Shown here: piece by piece, positions 34,306 through 42,171 of the stretch
Layout of the letters: each line of letters opens with the position of its first letter
Numbering within the stretch: the first letter of the stretch is position 1
Origin: DATBGS01 sp036557885
GTDB taxonomy: Bacteria; Chloroflexota; Ktedonobacteria; Ktedonobacterales; DATBGS01
Assembly: GCA_036557885.1 (NCBI GenBank)
Contig: DATBGS010000130.1
Coordinates: forward strand, 10,496-74,495
Length of the DNA: 64,000 bases
Reading direction: 5' to 3'
Translations under genes and position numbers: made by a program
The notes under the pieces: model-generated
The model's input: the letters and a program-made list of their open reading frames with translations, nothing else
What the model was told of the DNA's origin: nothing
Database searches by the model: none

Positions 34306-34330
34306 TACCCATACCCAGGGGGTATGGGTA
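34306..34330 (-). promoter_or_regulatory. CsoR-like operator upstream of the permease
   Basis: A perfect 11-bp inverted repeat TACCCATACCC-AGG-GGGTATGGGTA. CsoR/RcnR-family repressors bind TACCC...GGGTA sites with a G/C-rich centre. It lies 35 bases before the permease ATG, in the leader or core promoter. No csoR gene is in the window. Confidence 0.7.
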
Positions 34331-34419
34331 TCTCTTGCTAGTATCCTACCATCAAGGGTCAAGAGCATGGCTCTCCTGGCGGCATGCTTCATGCGCCGCA
34401 TTTTCTTGAAGGAGGGCGC

Positions 34420-35403
34420 GTGGCAGAAACCCAGATTGAACTTCCAGCAGAAAACGTCCCACAGTTTGCCAATCCTTTCCAGATTGAAGACCTGCTGGTC
34501 TTTGATGAGGCCACCCTGCGCAACATGCTGGTAACCGGCGCCTATGGACTCAAGCGCCAGGATTTGGCGCAGAGCCTGCATTCAGCGCCCCAGGCAGTGG
34601 CACAGCGCTTCTTGCGCGCTCTGCCCCGGCAGGAGCGCGGGCGCTTTCTGGTTGAACTGCATCTCCCCATCGCCCCAGAGGACGAACAAAACGCGCGCCA
34701 GCACCTGTTGGATACGCTCTTTTGGGAACTGACCTATTGGAAGACGCCTGAACTCTACGAGGAACTGACCGAGGGCGAGCGACTGCACCCGGACATCTTT
34801 CGCCAGTTTGCCGCTGATCTCTGCGGCAAAACGGTGCTGGATGCGGGCGCGGGCAGCGGGCGGGCTACCTTTGAATTTCTGCGCCAGGGCGCGGCAACGG
34901 TGTATGCTGTTGAACCCTCGCCTGGGCTGCTGCGTATATTGGAGAAAAAACTGACCGGACAACCCGCCAGACAGCAGGTGATTCCGTTACGCGGGCGCTT
35001 TGACGCGCTGCCGCTGACGGAGGACAGCGTAGACACAACGCTCTCTGCCTCCGCGTTCACCGCAGAGCCAGCGCAGGGCGGTGAGCCAGGGCTGGCCGAA
35101 TTTCTGCGCGTCACGCGGCCCGGTGGCAAAGTGGTGCTGATCTGGCCGCGCCCGGAAGATTACCCCTGGCTGGTAGAGCGCGGTTTTCAATGCGTCTCGC
35201 TGCCCATGCCACAAGAGATGTGCGTGCGCTTTCGCTCGCTGCCGAGCGCCTTGCGCGTGGCGCGGCGCTTTTACGCGCGTAACCCGGCGGTGCAGCGGTA
35301 TTTGCTGCGCTCCCACAAGCCAGAGGTGCCCTTCTCCATCCTGGGCACCAACCCACCCCATGAATATTGCTGGCTGCGAGTGGAGAAGGAGGCAGGTGGT
35401 TAA
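34420..35403 (+). CDS. SAM-dependent methyltransferase with FliG-C-like N-terminal domain
   Basis: The 327-residue product starts at GTG 34420, directly after AAGGAGG; the upstream ATG at 34384 has no SD. Residues 110-270 are a class I methyltransferase: motif I VLDAGAGSGRATFEF, an acidic end of strand 2 (AVEPS), and GGKVVLIWPRPED. Residues 12-105 contain IEDLLVFDEATLRNMLV, LAQSLHSAPQAVAQRFLRAL and a closing helix, a pattern like the C-terminal domain of the flagellar switch protein FliG. No flagellar genes are near. Substrate unknown. Confidence 0.8.
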   Translation: MAETQIELPAENVPQFANPFQIEDLLVFDEATLRNMLVTGAYGLKRQDLAQSLHSAPQAVAQRFLRALPRQERGRFLVELHLPIAPEDEQNARQHLLDTLFWELTYWKTPELYEELTEGERLHPDIFRQFAADLCGKTVLDAGAGSGRATFEFLRQGAATVYAVEPSPGLLRILEKKLTGQPARQQVIPLRGRFDALPLTEDSVDTTLSASAFTAEPAQGGEPGLAEFLRVTRPGGKVVLIWPRPEDYPWLVERGFQCVSLPMPQEMCVRFRSLPSALRVARRFYARNPAVQRYLLRSHKPEVPFSILGTNPPHEYCWLRVEKEAGG

Positions 35404-35413
35404 AATCGCCCGC

Positions 35414-36976
35414 CTACTTTGGCCGCAGTTCCCTTCTGAACAGCCAGGTCGCCAGGAGTGTCATGGAAACCGCCAGCGCCAACAGGCCCAGGATATTTCC
35501 GGCGCCCGGTGAGGTGTTGAGCAGCATGACGTTATCCAGCCCATCAATGCCATAGGTGAGCGGGAACAGATACGCCAGTTGATGCGCGGGCGGCGCCAGC
35601 GCCCGCAGCGGGCCAATAAAGCCGCTAAAAAAGATCGCGCCCACGAGCAGCAGCATGATCAACTGGACCGCCTGCGCATCTGAGCGCGAAATGAGCGAGA
35701 GACAGAAGCCCATCGCCACCGATGCCCAGACCAGCAGCACCAGCACCAGCAAGAACCAGCCTACAGACCCGGCAAAGGGGATGCCCAGGAACAGCACCAG
35801 CAGCATAGTCAGCAGCACGCCAACACCCAGCGTCACGCCGCCATATTGCAAGAAGCGCCCCAGCAGCACTTCCCAGGCCGAGGCGGGCGAAACCGCCAGC
35901 ACTTCAATGGCTCCAAGCTGGCGATCCTGCACCATCGAAAGCGCGGCCAGCGTCGCCGCCAGGTGCTGAAGCAGCAGCGCCAACGCCGCCGGACCATAAA
36001 ACGCCGTCAGGTCATCCGAGTTCGCCGCGAGATTACTGATCCTGGCCTCAAAGGGAATGGCGAGTGTGGCCGCTGGAATGGCGTTGGTATCCTGCACAAT
36101 TGAGAGCAACTGGCTCATGCGCTGCTGCGCCGTCACCAGTTCCAGTTGCCCGGCAGCGGTACCTGCATCATGCTGGGCTGTCTGGGCCGCTGTAATCGCC
36201 TGATCAGTCGCCCCCAGTATCGCGGCATAGTAAATATCCGCTGCTGTGCCGCTCTGCTGCGTCTGATTGTGTTCGGTTTCTTGTCGCAGCGCCTCCAGTT
36301 GCGTGATAATCTGCGCCAGTTTTTGCCGGTTGGCTTCCGGGTCGCCGCTGGGGTCGAGCGCCTGAAGCTGGGCATTGAGCGAGAGAAGATCAGGCTCAAG
36401 CTGGTGCGTGCTGGCCTGCACGCCGCGTATTGCCACCGTCACCGTCTCGGAGTTCAGACCGGCAATCTGCTGGTTAATGGCGTTATACAGCGCGATACGC
36501 AGCAAGGGATTGACCACATTCACCGTTACGGTAAGCACAGTGCGCTGGCCGCGCCCCAGGTCAAGCGCCGGGTTTTCAGGCAGTGTAATGACCATATCTA
36601 CGTTGCCCTCGCGCACCTGCGTCAGCGCCCAGCTTTCATCCTCGGTTATCGCGCGCACATCCACATTCCCACTCAGGCTGCGCACATAGGGCAACTGGCG
36701 CACCTCGCTGGGCTTCAGCCCGCCCAGCGGCGCGACCAGAATGCCGCTGGGCCGGAAGGCCGAAAGGCGAAAGCCTACCGCAAAGAGCGCCAGCAGCAGA
36801 AACGGACCCAGCACTACCAGCGCAAAGAGGCTGGACTGGCGAAAAAACTCGCCGCGCCAGCGCGTACCAACCGCCAGAATCCGATAACGCTGATGTGTGG
36901 CGGGCTGCTCCAGTTTCTCGGCTTTCTCGGCAAGCGCCTCTGGGGCAGTTTGCTTCTGGGTTTCAGACGGCATCAT
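35414..36976 (-). CDS. ABC-2 type exporter permease with large extracytoplasmic domain
   Basis: The 520-residue protein has one membrane segment at about 47-70, a large outer domain (70-330, including a helical coiled region with many Q and A), then five segments at the C-terminus (about 340-515). This is the layout of YhgE/CcmB/ABC-2 permeases that export antibiotics, lipids or polymers. It begins inside the end of the ATPase gene (14-base overlap), so the two subunits are translationally coupled and form one transporter. Confidence 0.85.
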   Translation of the reverse strand: MMPSETQKQTAPEALAEKAEKLEQPATHQRYRILAVGTRWRGEFFRQSSLFALVVLGPFLLLALFAVGFRLSAFRPSGILVAPLGGLKPSEVRQLPYVRSLSGNVDVRAITEDESWALTQVREGNVDMVITLPENPALDLGRGQRTVLTVTVNVVNPLLRIALYNAINQQIAGLNSETVTVAIRGVQASTHQLEPDLLSLNAQLQALDPSGDPEANRQKLAQIITQLEALRQETEHNQTQQSGTAADIYYAAILGATDQAITAAQTAQHDAGTAAGQLELVTAQQRMSQLLSIVQDTNAIPAATLAIPFEARISNLAANSDDLTAFYGPAALALLLQHLAATLAALSMVQDRQLGAIEVLAVSPASAWEVLLGRFLQYGGVTLGVGVLLTMLLVLFLGIPFAGSVGWFLLVLVLLVWASVAMGFCLSLISRSDAQAVQLIMLLLVGAIFFSGFIGPLRALAPPAHQLAYLFPLTYGIDGLDNVMLLNTSPGAGNILGLLALAVSMTLLATWLFRRELRPK

Positions 36977-38048
36977 CTGGCTCCTCTTCCGGGTCGGTCA
37001 GCGTGGCGGCGGGGATGATAGAGCCGCCAGTCAGCCGCAAAAACACCTCATCAAACGACGGGCGGCGCTCGCTCACCGCTTCCACCGTGACGCCCTGCTG
37101 CGAGAGTTTGCCAATGATGGCCGGAACAGCCCGCCGCGCCACGTCCACCACGACATGCAGCGTATCCAGGTGCACCTGCTCGACCTCATGCACCATCGGC
37201 AGTTCGCGCAGTGCCAGCGCGCTGCGGGCCGAAAGATCGCCGCTGCGCACCTCTACCACTTCGCCGCCAAACGCCTGACGCCGCAGCTCCTCCGGCGTGC
37301 CAACCGCGACCAGTTTTCCGGCGCGCATCACGGCCACGCGGTCACAAAAATCGGCCTCGTCAATATACTGCGTGGTCACGACCAGCGAGCGCCCTTGGGC
37401 GCGCAGGGCGCGGAAGTGCTGCCAGAGCCGCCGACGCAGCGCCGGGTCCAGCCCCGCCGTTGGCTCATCCACAAAGATCAACTCTGGGGCATGCAGCAGC
37501 GCCGAAGCCAGCGCCACCCGACGGCGCATGCCTCCTGAAAGCTGCGCGGCAAGCGTGGTATGGGCATCGGCCAATTCCACCAACTCCAGCAGCGCGGCAA
37601 TGCGCTCGGCGCGCTGCGCTGGCTCCAGCCCATAGAGCGCGGCAATATAGCGCAAATTTTCCTCAACCGTCAGGCGGGGATAGAGCGCAATCGTCTGGGG
37701 CATATAGCCGATGCGCTCGCGCAGGCCGTTGGGCCATTTGCGATGGTGATGCCCCAGCACGCGCACCGTCCCGCTCGACGGCCAGTACAGGTTACACATC
37801 AAGCGCACAGTGGTGGTCTTGCCGCAGCCGCTTGGCCCAACCAGCGCGAAGAGTTCGCCCTTACGCACTTCCAGCGAAAGATCGTGCAGCGCCTCGCGGT
37901 GGCCCAGGCGCTTGCTCACATGCTCCAGCACCACAGGCGCGCTGGCGTCCGGCTCTGGCTGCGCTGGCCCTGGAGACACAGGCGCCTGAAAGATGCGCTG
38001 CCACCACGCGCCCTTGCGCGGCGTCTCCACTGCGATAGCTTCTGGCAT
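36963..38048 (-). CDS. ABC transporter ATP-binding protein (exporter type)
   Basis: The 361-residue product has Walker A GPSGCGKTTT, Q-loop region GYMPQTIALY, signature LSGGMRRRVALA, Walker B LIFVDEPTAGLDP and the H-loop position occupied by Q (VVTTQYIDEAD). The C-terminal 80 residues form a domain like those in drug and polymer exporters (DrrA type). Start 38048 (MPEAIAVETP) is tentative; the SD is weak. It drives export with the downstream permease. Two inverted repeats lie upstream. Confidence 0.88.
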   Translation of the reverse strand: MPEAIAVETPRKGAWWQRIFQAPVSPGPAQPEPDASAPVVLEHVSKRLGHREALHDLSLEVRKGELFALVGPSGCGKTTTVRLMCNLYWPSSGTVRVLGHHHRKWPNGLRERIGYMPQTIALYPRLTVEENLRYIAALYGLEPAQRAERIAALLELVELADAHTTLAAQLSGGMRRRVALASALLHAPELIFVDEPTAGLDPALRRRLWQHFRALRAQGRSLVVTTQYIDEADFCDRVAVMRAGKLVAVGTPEELRRQAFGGEVVEVRSGDLSARSALALRELPMVHEVEQVHLDTLHVVVDVARRAVPAIIGKLSQQGVTVEAVSERRPSFDEVFLRLTGGSIIPAATLTDPEEEPDDAV

Positions 38049-38072
38049 GAGTTTTTGTCGCTTTCCAGAGAA

Positions 38073-38091
38073 TGGTAGTACCTGTCTACCA
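38073..38091. promoter_or_regulatory. Inverted repeat in the ABC operon leader
   Basis: TGGTAG-N7-CTACCA, 25 bases upstream of the ATPase start. It is a plausible operator for a TetR/MarR-type regulator or an mRNA hairpin. Confidence 0.45.
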
Positions 38092-38161
38092 GAAATTACC
38101 CGCAAATTAGCGGCCAGTCTTGCCGAGAGGGTGCGTCAGGTGCTCCCGGCAAGCCATCGCG

Positions 38162-38233
38162 TGGACGAACCTCTTATTTTGCGCATATACTGCCCTCACA
38201 GACAGTATAGAAAAGCCAGAACGCCTTTGTCAG
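38162..38233. promoter_or_regulatory. Divergent promoters sharing an inverted repeat of their -10 boxes
   Basis: On the plus strand TGGACG-N18-TATACT (38162-38191) faces the dehydrogenase gene. On the minus strand CTGACA-N18-TATACT (38233-38204) faces the ABC operon. The two -10s form TATACTG-N10-CAGTATA (38186-38209), so one bound protein could control both genes. Confidence 0.65.
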
Positions 38234-38279
38234 CAAGGAATGGGCGCTGCATTGGAATGGCTCCAACGGAGGAAGTCTC

Positions 38280-39326
38280 ATGGCATCAATGATGAAAGCA
38301 GTTGTATTCCATCAGCAGGGCGGGCCGGAAGCCCTGCGCTTTGAGGACGTGCCGCGCCCGGAAGCCGGGCCGGGCGAAGCCGTCATTCGCGTGCTGGCCT
38401 GCGGAGCAAATAACCTCGATCTGCGCGTGCGCGAAGGGCGCGTGCCAGGGAAAATCCCCATGCCGCATATTTCAGGCTCCGAGGCCGCCGGGGAGATTGC
38501 CGAACTGGGCACCGGCGTCACCAGCTTCAGCGTCGGCCAGGCGGTAGCTATCGCGCCCTATCTGTTTTGCGGACAATGCGAGTTTTGTCAGGCAGGCGCA
38601 GAAAATCAGTGTATGCGCGGCGACATCCTGGGGCTGATGAGTCAGGGCGCCTATGCCGAATATGTCAAAGTCCCCGCCTCCAGCCTGGTGCCGCTGCCCA
38701 CAGGCGTGGACGCCGTGAGCGCCGCCGCCGTTGGGCTGGCGGCCATCACCGCCTGGCATATGCTGACCGAGCGCGCCAGGGTGCAGCCCGGCGAAGACGT
38801 GCTGGTGCATGCCGCAGGAAGCGGCGTGGGCAGCGCCGCCGTTCAATTTGCCAGGCTCGCGGGGGCGCGGGTGATTGCTACCGCTGGCTCGCAAGACAAA
38901 CTGCTGCGGGCAAAGCAGCTTGGCGCTGATGAAGTCATCAACTACAACGAGCAGGACTTTGCCCAGGAAGTGCGCCGCATTACTAACAAGCGCGGCGTGC
39001 AGGTCGTCGTGGAGCACATCGGCCAGACCACCTGGGAGAAAAGCGTTGCCTGCCTGGGGCGGCGGGGGCGTCTGGTGATCTGCGGCACCACCAGCGGCAC
39101 CGAGGGGAAGATAGACCTGTGGGGCTTCTTCGCCAAAGAACTCAGTTTCCTTGGCTCTTATGGAGGTACGCGCCACAATCTGGCCCAGGTGCTGAAACTG
39201 GTGGCGTCCGGCCAGTTTAAGCCGGTGATTCATCGCACCTTCCCGCTGGAATCCGTCTCGGAGGCGCAGCAGATCATGGCCGCCCGCGAGCAATTTGGGA
39301 AGCTGATTATCACGCCCACAAAGTAG
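38280..39326 (+). CDS. Zinc-type alcohol dehydrogenase-like / quinone oxidoreductase (MDR family)
   Basis: The 348-residue protein has the MDR fold. The structural zinc loop CGQCEFCQAGAENQC (about 95-110) and the NADPH-binding VHAAGSGVGSAAVQFARLAGA (about 180) are clear. At the catalytic zinc site Cys is present (LACGANNLDLR), but the usual GHE is GSE, so the catalytic zinc may be missing as in quinone reductases. A GGAGG SD precedes the ATG. It is divergent from the ABC exporter. Confidence 0.88.
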   Translation: MASMMKAVVFHQQGGPEALRFEDVPRPEAGPGEAVIRVLACGANNLDLRVREGRVPGKIPMPHISGSEAAGEIAELGTGVTSFSVGQAVAIAPYLFCGQCEFCQAGAENQCMRGDILGLMSQGAYAEYVKVPASSLVPLPTGVDAVSAAAVGLAAITAWHMLTERARVQPGEDVLVHAAGSGVGSAAVQFARLAGARVIATAGSQDKLLRAKQLGADEVINYNEQDFAQEVRRITNKRGVQVVVEHIGQTTWEKSVACLGRRGRLVICGTTSGTEGKIDLWGFFAKELSFLGSYGGTRHNLAQVLKLVASGQFKPVIHRTFPLESVSEAQQIMAAREQFGKLIITPTK

Positions 39327-39451
39327 CAACCGATCTTTTCGCCCTTCTCCCTCAATGGAGAAGGGCAAATTTTTTTCTGGACGGACGGCCTATAATCTGA
39401 GTGAAGGCGCGTAAGGGGTCATGTGGTATGGCTCATCAAGGAGGAATATTC

Positions 39452-39907
39452 ATGAAAACGGCACGATTGGTTGAACTGATCTGCGGGCTGGCTGCTGGCG
39501 TGTGGGGGTGGCTGGTGCTGGTGTTTTTCTTGTTTGGCCCCAGCTATACGGGCAGCAGCAGCGGCCAGAGCTGCTCAAGCGACCCTGGCAACGGCACAAC
39601 GGCCTGCATTACACTTCACGTAACCAACACCCATGCCAGCGCGCTTGATCTGGGGTTGGACCCGGTAGCAAAGTTCTGGCTCAGCATGCTAGCGATTGTG
39701 TTAGGGGCCATCGCGCTCAGCGCCATGTTGCACAGTCGCACTGGAAGCACTGCGCTACGCGGCGTGCTTTTCGCATCCACTGGCTTTCTGCTCATCCTTA
39801 CCTGCCTCAGCATTGCCAGCATTGGCCTGCTCTTGCTCCCCAGCCTGGCGCTGGCAATCGCGGCAGCGGCAGCAGCAACGCGCTCACCGCAACTTGCGGC
39901 AATGTGA
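39452..39907 (+). CDS. Small tetraspanning membrane protein
   Basis: This 151-residue protein starts at 39452 after AAGGAGG. Four hydrophobic segments are seen at about residues 8-28, 65-85, 97-117 and 122-145. A short outer loop between the first two contains two Cys residues (SGQSCSSDPGNGTTAC) that might pair. No family recognised. Confidence 0.7.
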   Translation: MKTARLVELICGLAAGVWGWLVLVFFLFGPSYTGSSSGQSCSSDPGNGTTACITLHVTNTHASALDLGLDPVAKFWLSMLAIVLGAIALSAMLHSRTGSTALRGVLFASTGFLLILTCLSIASIGLLLLPSLALAIAAAAAATRSPQLAAM

Positions 39908-39927
39908 GCGATGCGGCGGGGAGGTGC

Positions 39928-40152
39928 TTACCGCAGCCGCCGCTCCTGTTTCCCCGCCTGAAGCCGCTGGTGGACGCGCAGCAGCCCAAAATAGACCAGC
40001 GCCCCTGGCAGCCCAAACAGCGCGCAGCGGCGGCCCAGCGCACGTCCGGCAGGTGGGCGCCGCCCGGAATCGCGCAGCACCAGCGTGGCCGGAAGCAGCC
40101 AGAGGACCAGAACAAGCCCGATGAAGAGAAGATCAATCAAATGCAAGCCCAA
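39928..40152 (-). CDS. Small membrane protein
   Basis: The 74-residue product has two hydrophobic helices (about 5-25 and 42-60) separated by an Arg/Pro-rich loop. The start is TTG at 40152 with AGGAG nine bases upstream. The layout is loosely like the PLDc_N two-helix module, but this is a weak match. It is convergent with the preceding gene. Confidence 0.5.
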   Translation of the reverse strand: MGLHLIDLLFIGLVLVLWLLPATLVLRDSGRRPPAGRALGRRCALFGLPGALVYFGLLRVHQRLQAGKQERRLR

Positions 40153-40244
40153 TACCGCATACTCCTGAGCTATACGCGCAAACTTGCCCCGTATCTTATC
40201 TTGTTAGCTCCCACTTTGCCATAGCTCTCTTTGCCATAGAAAGA

Positions 40245-40266
40245 GGGAGAGGCTGGCGCCTCTCCC
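40245..40266 (-). terminator. Terminator-like hairpin after the RRM gene
   Basis: A perfect 9-bp stem GGGAGAGGC/GCCTCTCCC with 4-base loop; on the minus strand it is followed by a T-rich TCTTTCT stretch. It lies 45 bases after the RRM gene stop. Confidence 0.6.
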
Positions 40267-40311
40267 CATCCTGTGCTCTTGGATGTGCCGCAAGCAGGGC
40301 ACTCGGCCTGG

Positions 40312-40740
40312 CTAATAGCGATCTCCGCCACCGTTGCCACCGCGCCGATCACGGCCACCGCCGTAGCCTCCGCCGCCGCGTCGCTCACCATAGCCACCTC
40401 CGCCGCGTCGCTCGCCTCCGCCGTAGCCGCCGCCACCGCGTCGCTCACCATAACCACCGCCACCGCCTCCACCACTCCGGTAGCCGCGCTCCTCGCGGGG
40501 GCGCGCTTCGTTCACGGTCAGCGCGCGACCACTCACTTCGCGGCCATGCAGCAGCGAAACCGCCTGAGCCGCCTCAGCGTCGGAACTCATCTCCACAAAA
40601 CCATAGCCCCGGCTCTGCCCAGAAAATTTGTTGATGACCACATGCGCCGATGTGACCGTCCCCGCCTGCGCAAAGAGTTGCGCCAGTTGGGTGTCGTCCA
40701 CATCAAACGGCAAGTTGCCAACAAAGAGGTTATTGCCCAT
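40312..40740 (-). CDS. RRM-domain RNA-binding protein with Gly-rich tail
   Basis: The 142-residue protein has one RRM (residues 3-80) with RNP2 LFVGNLPF and RNP1 RGYGFVEM. Its C-terminal 55 residues repeat RRGGGGYG units. Such small RRM proteins are cold-induced in cyanobacteria and act as RNA chaperones. The start at 40740 matches the family beginning; a longer frame upstream is leader. The promoter at 40973-40945 gives an mRNA leader of about 195 bases, reminiscent of cold-shock messages (inference). Confidence 0.92.
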   Translation of the reverse strand: MGNNLFVGNLPFDVDDTQLAQLFAQAGTVTSAHVVINKFSGQSRGYGFVEMSSDAEAAQAVSLLHGREVSGRALTVNEARPREERGYRSGGGGGGGYGERRGGGGYGGGERRGGGGYGERRGGGGYGGGRDRRGGNGGGDRY

Positions 40741-40944
40741 TGACGTACTTTCAAACCTTTCTTGCAGCAGTGGCTGCGTAAGGACTTCAGGAGGCATGAG
40801 GCACAAGACGCGCGATTCACCACCCGAAGCAACAGGGTGCAAAACAAACAAGCACAGTGTGGTCACGCGCAACTCTTTTAAGCGCAGGAGCAACAGACGC
40901 GCCTGGGCAAGAGAGGGGCAGGACAACGTGGTGCAACACCCTGT

Positions 40945-40973
40945 AGTATATCCGCTGGGAATTGGGTTGTCCA
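40945..40973 (-). promoter_or_regulatory. Promoter of the RRM gene
   Basis: The minus strand reads TGGACA, 17 bases, TATACT. It lies about 205 bases upstream of the ATG. Confidence 0.75.
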
Positions 40974-41048
40974 GTGGCACTAGCGCCCCTGAGCGCCAGG
41001 CAGCAGGTACCCGCGCTGGTTCAGGGTGTCGGCGGCTCCTGGCGAGGT

Positions 41049-41077
41049 TTGCAACGTTGTCTCCTTTGCCCTATAAT
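41049..41077 (+). promoter_or_regulatory. Promoter of the sdh operon
   Basis: TTGCAA, 17 bases, perfect TATAAT, about 185 bases upstream of sdhC. The region between this and the RRM promoter holds no gene. Confidence 0.75.
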
Positions 41078-41265
41078 GCTGGAAGGGAGAGCGCCAGCGC
41101 AGTCACTCCACCTCTGTTGTGCCCCAAACCCAGCAGCGCCGTGATATGACTTTTGATCTCGCGCCCACGCCTTCTTCCTGACCACCCGGTTCCTTACCGG
41201 CAAACCAGCTTCAGACGCCTCGCTCCGGTAAGCCTGGCACACACTTTTTGTAAGGAGTATTTTGC

Positions 41266-41634
41266 ATGTACCGAGGCCAATCGGGTATGTTTTCCTGGTT
41301 GTTCCACCGCATCAGCGGGCTGGGCATCCTGCTTTTCCTGCTGCTGCACATCGTGGACATCACGCTGCTAGGGTTTGGCCCTGCGGTGTATAACGACGCT
41401 ATCTCCATCTTTAGCACCTGGTATATCCGCATTGCTTCTCTGTTCCTGATTGCCGCTGTGCTCTACCACGCCTATAACGGCGTGCGCATCATCCTGGTGG
41501 ATTTCTGGCCCAGGGGCGCCCGCTTCCAGCAGGCCATGTTCTGGACGGTCCTGCTGGCAACGATTGTTTGTTGGGTGCCAACCGCCGTTATCATCATGGC
41601 TCCCTGCTTTCAGGCGGGCAACGCTTGTAAGTAA
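41266..41634 (+). CDS. sdhC: Succinate dehydrogenase cytochrome b subunit
   Basis: The 122-residue protein has the SdhC signature FHRISGLGILLFLLLHIVDI, with the haem-ligand histidine, and three membrane segments; a second YHAYNGVRIILVDFW motif supplies another conserved His. It anchors the enzyme in the membrane and helps form the quinone site. AAGGAG precedes the ATG. First gene of sdhCDAB. Confidence 0.93.
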   Translation: MYRGQSGMFSWLFHRISGLGILLFLLLHIVDITLLGFGPAVYNDAISIFSTWYIRIASLFLIAAVLYHAYNGVRIILVDFWPRGARFQQAMFWTVLLATIVCWVPTAVIIMAPCFQAGNACK

Positions 41635-41678
41635 CTGGCCTGATAATTTCAAAGCAATGAGAGATGGAGCATTCACCT

Positions 41679-42149
41679 ATGAGTAAGCCAGCCACCGTTG
41701 AACCACCTGCCAATTCAGCCAGCCCCCTCAAGAAAGCATCCACCTATGGCGCCACCAGTCGGCCACAGGGCGGCTTTGAGCTTTTTTCCTGGTATTTTTT
41801 CCGCATTACCGGGGTGATCATGGTCTTCATGGTCATCATCCATCTGGTGATTATGCACCTCACCAACGATGTCTCTCAGACGGTCTATGACTTTGTGGCC
41901 GCGCGCTACGCCAACCCCTTCTGGCGCGTCTATGACCTGCTGCTCTTGACGTTTGCCCTGCTGCATGGCCTCAACGGGCTGCGCATCGCGGTGGATGATT
42001 ATGTGCGTCCGCGCGGCTGGCGGCTGCTGGCCCATTCCACCGTCTGGATGCTGGCAGTGGCCTTCTGGCTGATGGGCACCATGACGATTATCACCTTCCA
42101 GCCCGGCACAACCACCGGCATTCAAAACCTGTTTGGCTTGTTAAAATAA
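41679..42149 (+). CDS. sdhD: Succinate dehydrogenase membrane anchor subunit
   Basis: The 156-residue product has three membrane segments; WYFFRITGVIMVFMVIIHL and ALLHGLNGLRIAVDDY match the SdhD/SdhC superfamily, including the possible haem-ligand His. The ATG at 41679 has GGAG nine bases upstream; an ATG at 41664 is possible. The N-terminal 30 residues are polar. Confidence 0.9.
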   Translation: MSKPATVEPPANSASPLKKASTYGATSRPQGGFELFSWYFFRITGVIMVFMVIIHLVIMHLTNDVSQTVYDFVAARYANPFWRVYDLLLLTFALLHGLNGLRIAVDDYVRPRGWRLLAHSTVWMLAVAFWLMGTMTIITFQPGTTTGIQNLFGLLK

Positions 42150-42171
42150 GCCACCTGCCTGGAGGCATGCT

